A stretch of DNA of 64,000 nt from Melastoma dodecandrum (taxonomy: Eukaryota; Streptophyta; Magnoliopsida; Myrtales; Melastomataceae), in assembly GCA_029817715.1 (NCBI GenBank), contig JARUPY010000465.1, forward strand, positions 4,735,001 through 4,799,000, read 5' to 3'. The notes under the pieces are model-generated. The model saw nothing but the letters and a program-made list of their open reading frames with translations, made no database searches and was not told the origin of the DNA. The translations under genes were made by a program, and so were the position numbers. The stretch's first letter is position 1. Every line of letters begins with the position of its first letter. Of the stretch, positions 60,870 to 64,000 are shown in pieces.

Positions 60870-61878
60870 TGTTCGCGCATGAAACGGATCACGTTGGAAA
60901 TATTTGGCAATGGACTCACAGTAGTTATATTGTGGTCGCCAGTAAGAAGATGCACAATTTTATTGAAATCAAATGCAAGTCTTACAATCTTAATGAATAA
61001 AGGAAACAGGGCTTACAGCCATTAAAAATGGAAAAAGAGCGCAAGTATTGATGACGATGTGGAAATCCGTGACGGAGGAGAACTTGTGACGAAAGCCTTG
61101 GAAGCTCGCTCCGTCGGTGGTGGTCGCTGGCGGGAGGCTGTGACGAAGGCCCTACGAGCTCACTCCGTCGGTGGTGTCGCTGGCGGGGGTTGACGGCAAA
61201 GGCCCTACGAGCTCACTCTGCTGGCGGAGGGAGGTTGACCTACAAACCGGGTCGAGGTATCTAATTTCCTAAAGTTGACGAACAAACTTCAGTGTTTTGG
61301 CTGTGTGTGGTCGTACCGTGTCTTGAAAAATTCCTCTGCTATTTATAGAGGACTTGTACGTGATTAACGCGTAACAGATAGATCGTTTTGCAGATCGTGT
61401 TATAGATCGTGATCCCTAATGTCGTGGGAGTGTCTCAACAACCCCCTTGATATATGGGATCACGTTCCTGGATATTTAAGATCAGTTACGATCTTTAACA
61501 AACGTGATTGAAAATGAATAAATTTATTTCAACCTCGTCGACTTGGCTGATCTGTACGGACTACGATCGACTTGGTCGACTTATCCAGGATTCCGTCGGC
61601 TTGACCCTACTAGTAGACCTAGCTACTGTTGAGTCATCTTGATTGACTTTGATCACCATACTCTTTCGTTGTGAGTCGACCTAGTCGACCCCGTTCATAA
61701 GTCGACCTAGTCGACTTCATCATAAATCGACCTAGTCGACTTCGTCATGGGTCGGTCTAATCGACTTCGTCGTGAGTCGGCCTAGACGACTATATCTTGG
61801 GCCGACTCGGAGTGTGACTTGAGGGAATACTGGGTTTCTGTTATAAACCCAGGCCCAAAATTAATTGCCATGTCAACA
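60870..61878 (-). repeat. 3' LTR of Tat element B
   Basis: 1,009 bp from TGTTCGCGCATGAAACGG to GCCATGTCAACA. Its minisatellite around 61,670-61,795 has more GTCGACCTAGTCGAC-type units than either LTR of element A. Confidence 0.92.
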
Positions 61879-61933
61879 TAAGCCCCCCCTTTTATGCTGG
61901 GTTGGCTATGCCGACTCAGCAGAAATCATACCC

Positions 61934-61943
61934 TATATATAAA
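61934..61943 (+). promoter_or_regulatory. TATA box of the antisense PMD gene, element B
   Basis: TATATATAAA followed by GG, 135 bp upstream of the ATG at 62,078, at the same position as in element A. Confidence 0.6.
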
Positions 61944-62077
61944 GGAGAGTCATCGTCCTTTTCCCGCACTTTTCTTCCTTGCTCAACACTTCTTCATTTT
62001 CTCCAAGAAACTAGAAACCCTCGCTTCCCGGAAAACTCTTCGTCTTCCTCCTTAACACTCTTCCGATCCTTAAAAAG

Positions 62078-64000
62078 ATGTCGACTTTCAAGGCTTTCGA
62101 GGTCCATAATCAGCGTGCGGGGCCAACCGGACCCATTCCGGTCACAGAGGATCAGGGATCGGGCGTCACCCTCGGACCTATCCTGCCGGAGCGTCTCTTC
62201 CCGGGGACAGTGCCGCTCAACTATCTCGTCACCGAGAAGCCCATCCCGATCTGCCATCCCAACTTCGTCGATCCCCTCAACTGGGAAGGTCAGGGATCCT
62301 TCCTGTGTTTTCCTTCTTCGTCTAAATCTGAGATGGTGGAATGGCTCGAGATGTGGGAGGAGCACTTCACAGAGAGGTTTAGGAGTCAGAAGATTCTGAG
62401 GTTCTTTAGGATGTCCGTGGCAGATAAGAACTGTGATCCTAGAGTCTGCTCGGCTATGCTGCCTTTCTGGAATTCCTCAGTCAATTGCTTCTATTTCCCG
62501 GAGGGTCCCATGTCTATTACCTTGGCAGATGTGAAGATTTTGGCCAGGTGCAAAGTCAATAGCCTCCCTGTTCGCCAATACTCCCTGGCAGGAGATATTA
62601 ATCCCAAGGGCGCCCTTCAGTATATGGAGGTGGTAAGCACGCACTTAAAAATGGCCTCAGCAGGCAAAGAGCCAGATGAGAAGTTGTCGACCGAGTGCTT
62701 TGGCGCCCGGGAAGAGGTCGAGTTCCTCAGCACTTGGTTAAGCAAGTTTGTCTATTGCTTCCCAGGGAAGAAGGTCAGCCACACTTCTTATCCAGTGGCC
62801 AACTTTCTGAGGGAGACCAATGAAGAAATCTCTTGGGCCCCCTTCATTTTGGGTCTTCTTTACCATGATCTGGACAGAGCGACGACTCAGATCAAGCCGT
62901 TTCCAAAACATCCAGCAGGAGGATTGCTCTGGTTAGTTCACCTTTGGTCGGCTATGTGGATGCCAGGATTGACTGGGTTCAAGGGCCCTGCTTCGCCCCT
63001 CGAGTCGGCCTATTATGGGGAGACCATCTTGGAGCAGTGCTGCTAGCGGAAGGATCAATGGCTTATGACATCGGTCACTGGCCACATGAAGCACATCGTC
63101 GACTTCGGCAGGGCAGATCGACGCAACTGGGCACCCTTTCCAGGCGGCAAGACATTTGCTCAGGAAATTAAGCTTCAAGCTGCTCGTGGCTTCTGGAATG
63201 GGGTATTGACCCGCAGGGACCTACCAGTCATCTTCGACGGCTACCTGACCTTTGAAGCCTATAACCCTCAGCTGTGTGCAAGGCAGTTTGGGTTCATCCA
63301 GGGCGTAGCGGTTCCACTTGCTGATCCTACCGGTGGCTTGTGCGGGGATAGGATGAAGAGAATTTCGTGCAAGCCGATCTCCCCGAAGACCCTCGACTTG
63401 CTCAACAGCAAGGCGCAGCTCTCCCAGATAGAATTCCCATCTGGTACTTCTGCCTGTTTCGCCACGCAATTCTTCACTGTGCTGTGGTCGACTACTTATG
63501 AAGAGCTGCGGGCTTTGATGCATTTCTTGGAGGTCTCCAAGGAACCTGATTTTTACATGGGCGACGCACATATCAAAGCGAGAGGTAAAGACTTAGCTTT
63601 ACTTTAAGAGTATTGGGTTCTTAGTATTAATCGCGGGCTTTCTCCTTTTCAGGATCAATGATGCCTCAAGGCTCTGAAAAATCCAAGCCTAAGGCTCCCC
63701 TTGTTCCTGCTCCTTCTAGGCTTAAGTCGACTGGCAAGGGGAAAGCTAAGGTGGCGAGCCCCAGGAAGACAGCTGTAGGTGGTCCCTCCAAGGCTCGACC
63801 TAAAAGCGCTCCAAAGCGCAAAGCGATCGAGGCAGGAGATCTTGAAGAGGTGCCTCTATCCCAGAGGAGGAAACTGGTGAAGGTACCAGCCTCAGTGGCG
63901 GCCCCTCTTCCCAAGTCGCCGACTACCGTAGCGGCGACTTCTTCTTCGAGGTCGCCAGCAGCGGTGGCCCCAGTGACTTCATCATCTGCTGCGGTGCCTG
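62078..64000 (+). pseudogene. PMD gene carried by Tat element B, nonsense codon, partial
   Basis: Exon 1 (62,078-63,584) has exactly the same length, 1,507 nt, as in element A. It encodes the same plant mobile domain (start MSTFKAFEVHNQRAGPTG). A TAG at 63,044-63,046 replaces the Gln codon of element A (QCCQRKDHW); the frame is otherwise open on both sides. Exon 2 starts at 63,653 after TTTTCAG and continues past the window (KSAPKRKAIEAGDLEEVPLS), with the same Lys/Ala/Pro-rich character. Conservation of splice borders and exon length between diverged copies suggests past selection on the protein. Confidence 0.85.

Larger units (their letters stand above)
60870..64000 (-). mobile_element. Tat element B, same family, cut by window end
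   Basis: A second copy of the same family, in the same orientation, inserted in exon 3 of the same host gene. Only the 3' LTR, PPT and the antisense PMD gene are in view. It is clearly diverged from element A in both LTR and gene (many substitutions), so it is a separate insertion and not a local duplicate. Its gag-pol and 5' LTR must lie beyond 64,000. Confidence 0.92.

Overview
This is a stretch of plant nuclear genome, most likely from a eudicot. Genes are split by many short GT-AG introns, intergenic DNA is AT-rich, and there are two families of Ty3/gypsy LTR retrotransposons. I cannot name the species. Three gene identities (KIN-6-like kinesin, synaptotagmin-2-like, FREE1) fall together on Arabidopsis chromosome 1 as I remember it (At1g20060, At1g20080, At1g20110). 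The window therefore looks like an ancestral microsyntenic block inflated by duplication and transposons.

Layout. (1) 1-16.4 kb: a tandem duplication of about 6.5 kb, minus strand. Each unit carries a TAF1B-like RNA polymerase I factor gene followed by a 5'-truncated KIN-6-like kinesin relic. Copy 1 TAF1B (4,802-7,278) is open across four exons. Copy 2 has a 20-bp coding deletion that shifts the frame, and it also carries a ~410-bp insert that looks organelle-derived. A ~545-bp foldback element lies between the units. (2) 18.7-21.9 kb: an intact 12-exon synaptotagmin gene (539 aa), minus strand. (3) 25.1-25.8 kb: a single-exon gene for a PNRC-motif proline-rich protein. (4) 29.2-33.8 kb: an ABCB13/14-type ABC transporter pseudogene. 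(5) 34.0-36.1 kb: a 92-bp-arm hairpin, a GGCGAGGCG-type repeat, and the remains of a minus-strand gene. (6) 36.1-41.9 kb: a decayed chromovirus with LTRs, PBS, PPT and TAGGG target-site duplication, inserted just downstream of a TATA box. (7) 42.5-45.8 kb: an intact FREE1 (ESCRT, FYVE domain) gene of 10 exons. (8) 46.4 kb to the end: a plant gene of unknown function, broken twice by the same family of Tat-lineage retrotransposon. The first copy (46,957-59,746) is complete with GCACC target-site duplication. The second (from 60,870) runs off the window.

The most interesting object is that Tat-lineage family. Each element carries, antisense to gag-pol and between pol and the 3' LTR, a spliced multi-exon gene with its own TATA box. 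It encodes a plant mobile domain (PMD, the MAIN/MAIL1 family domain), a basic Ala/Ser/Pro-rich linker and, in the complete copy, a coiled coil. Both copies have early lesions, but different ones, so the family probably spread with a working version. Host PMD proteins take part in transposon silencing, so a transposon carrying its own PMD gene suggests a counter-silencing or self-regulatory module. That role is inference.
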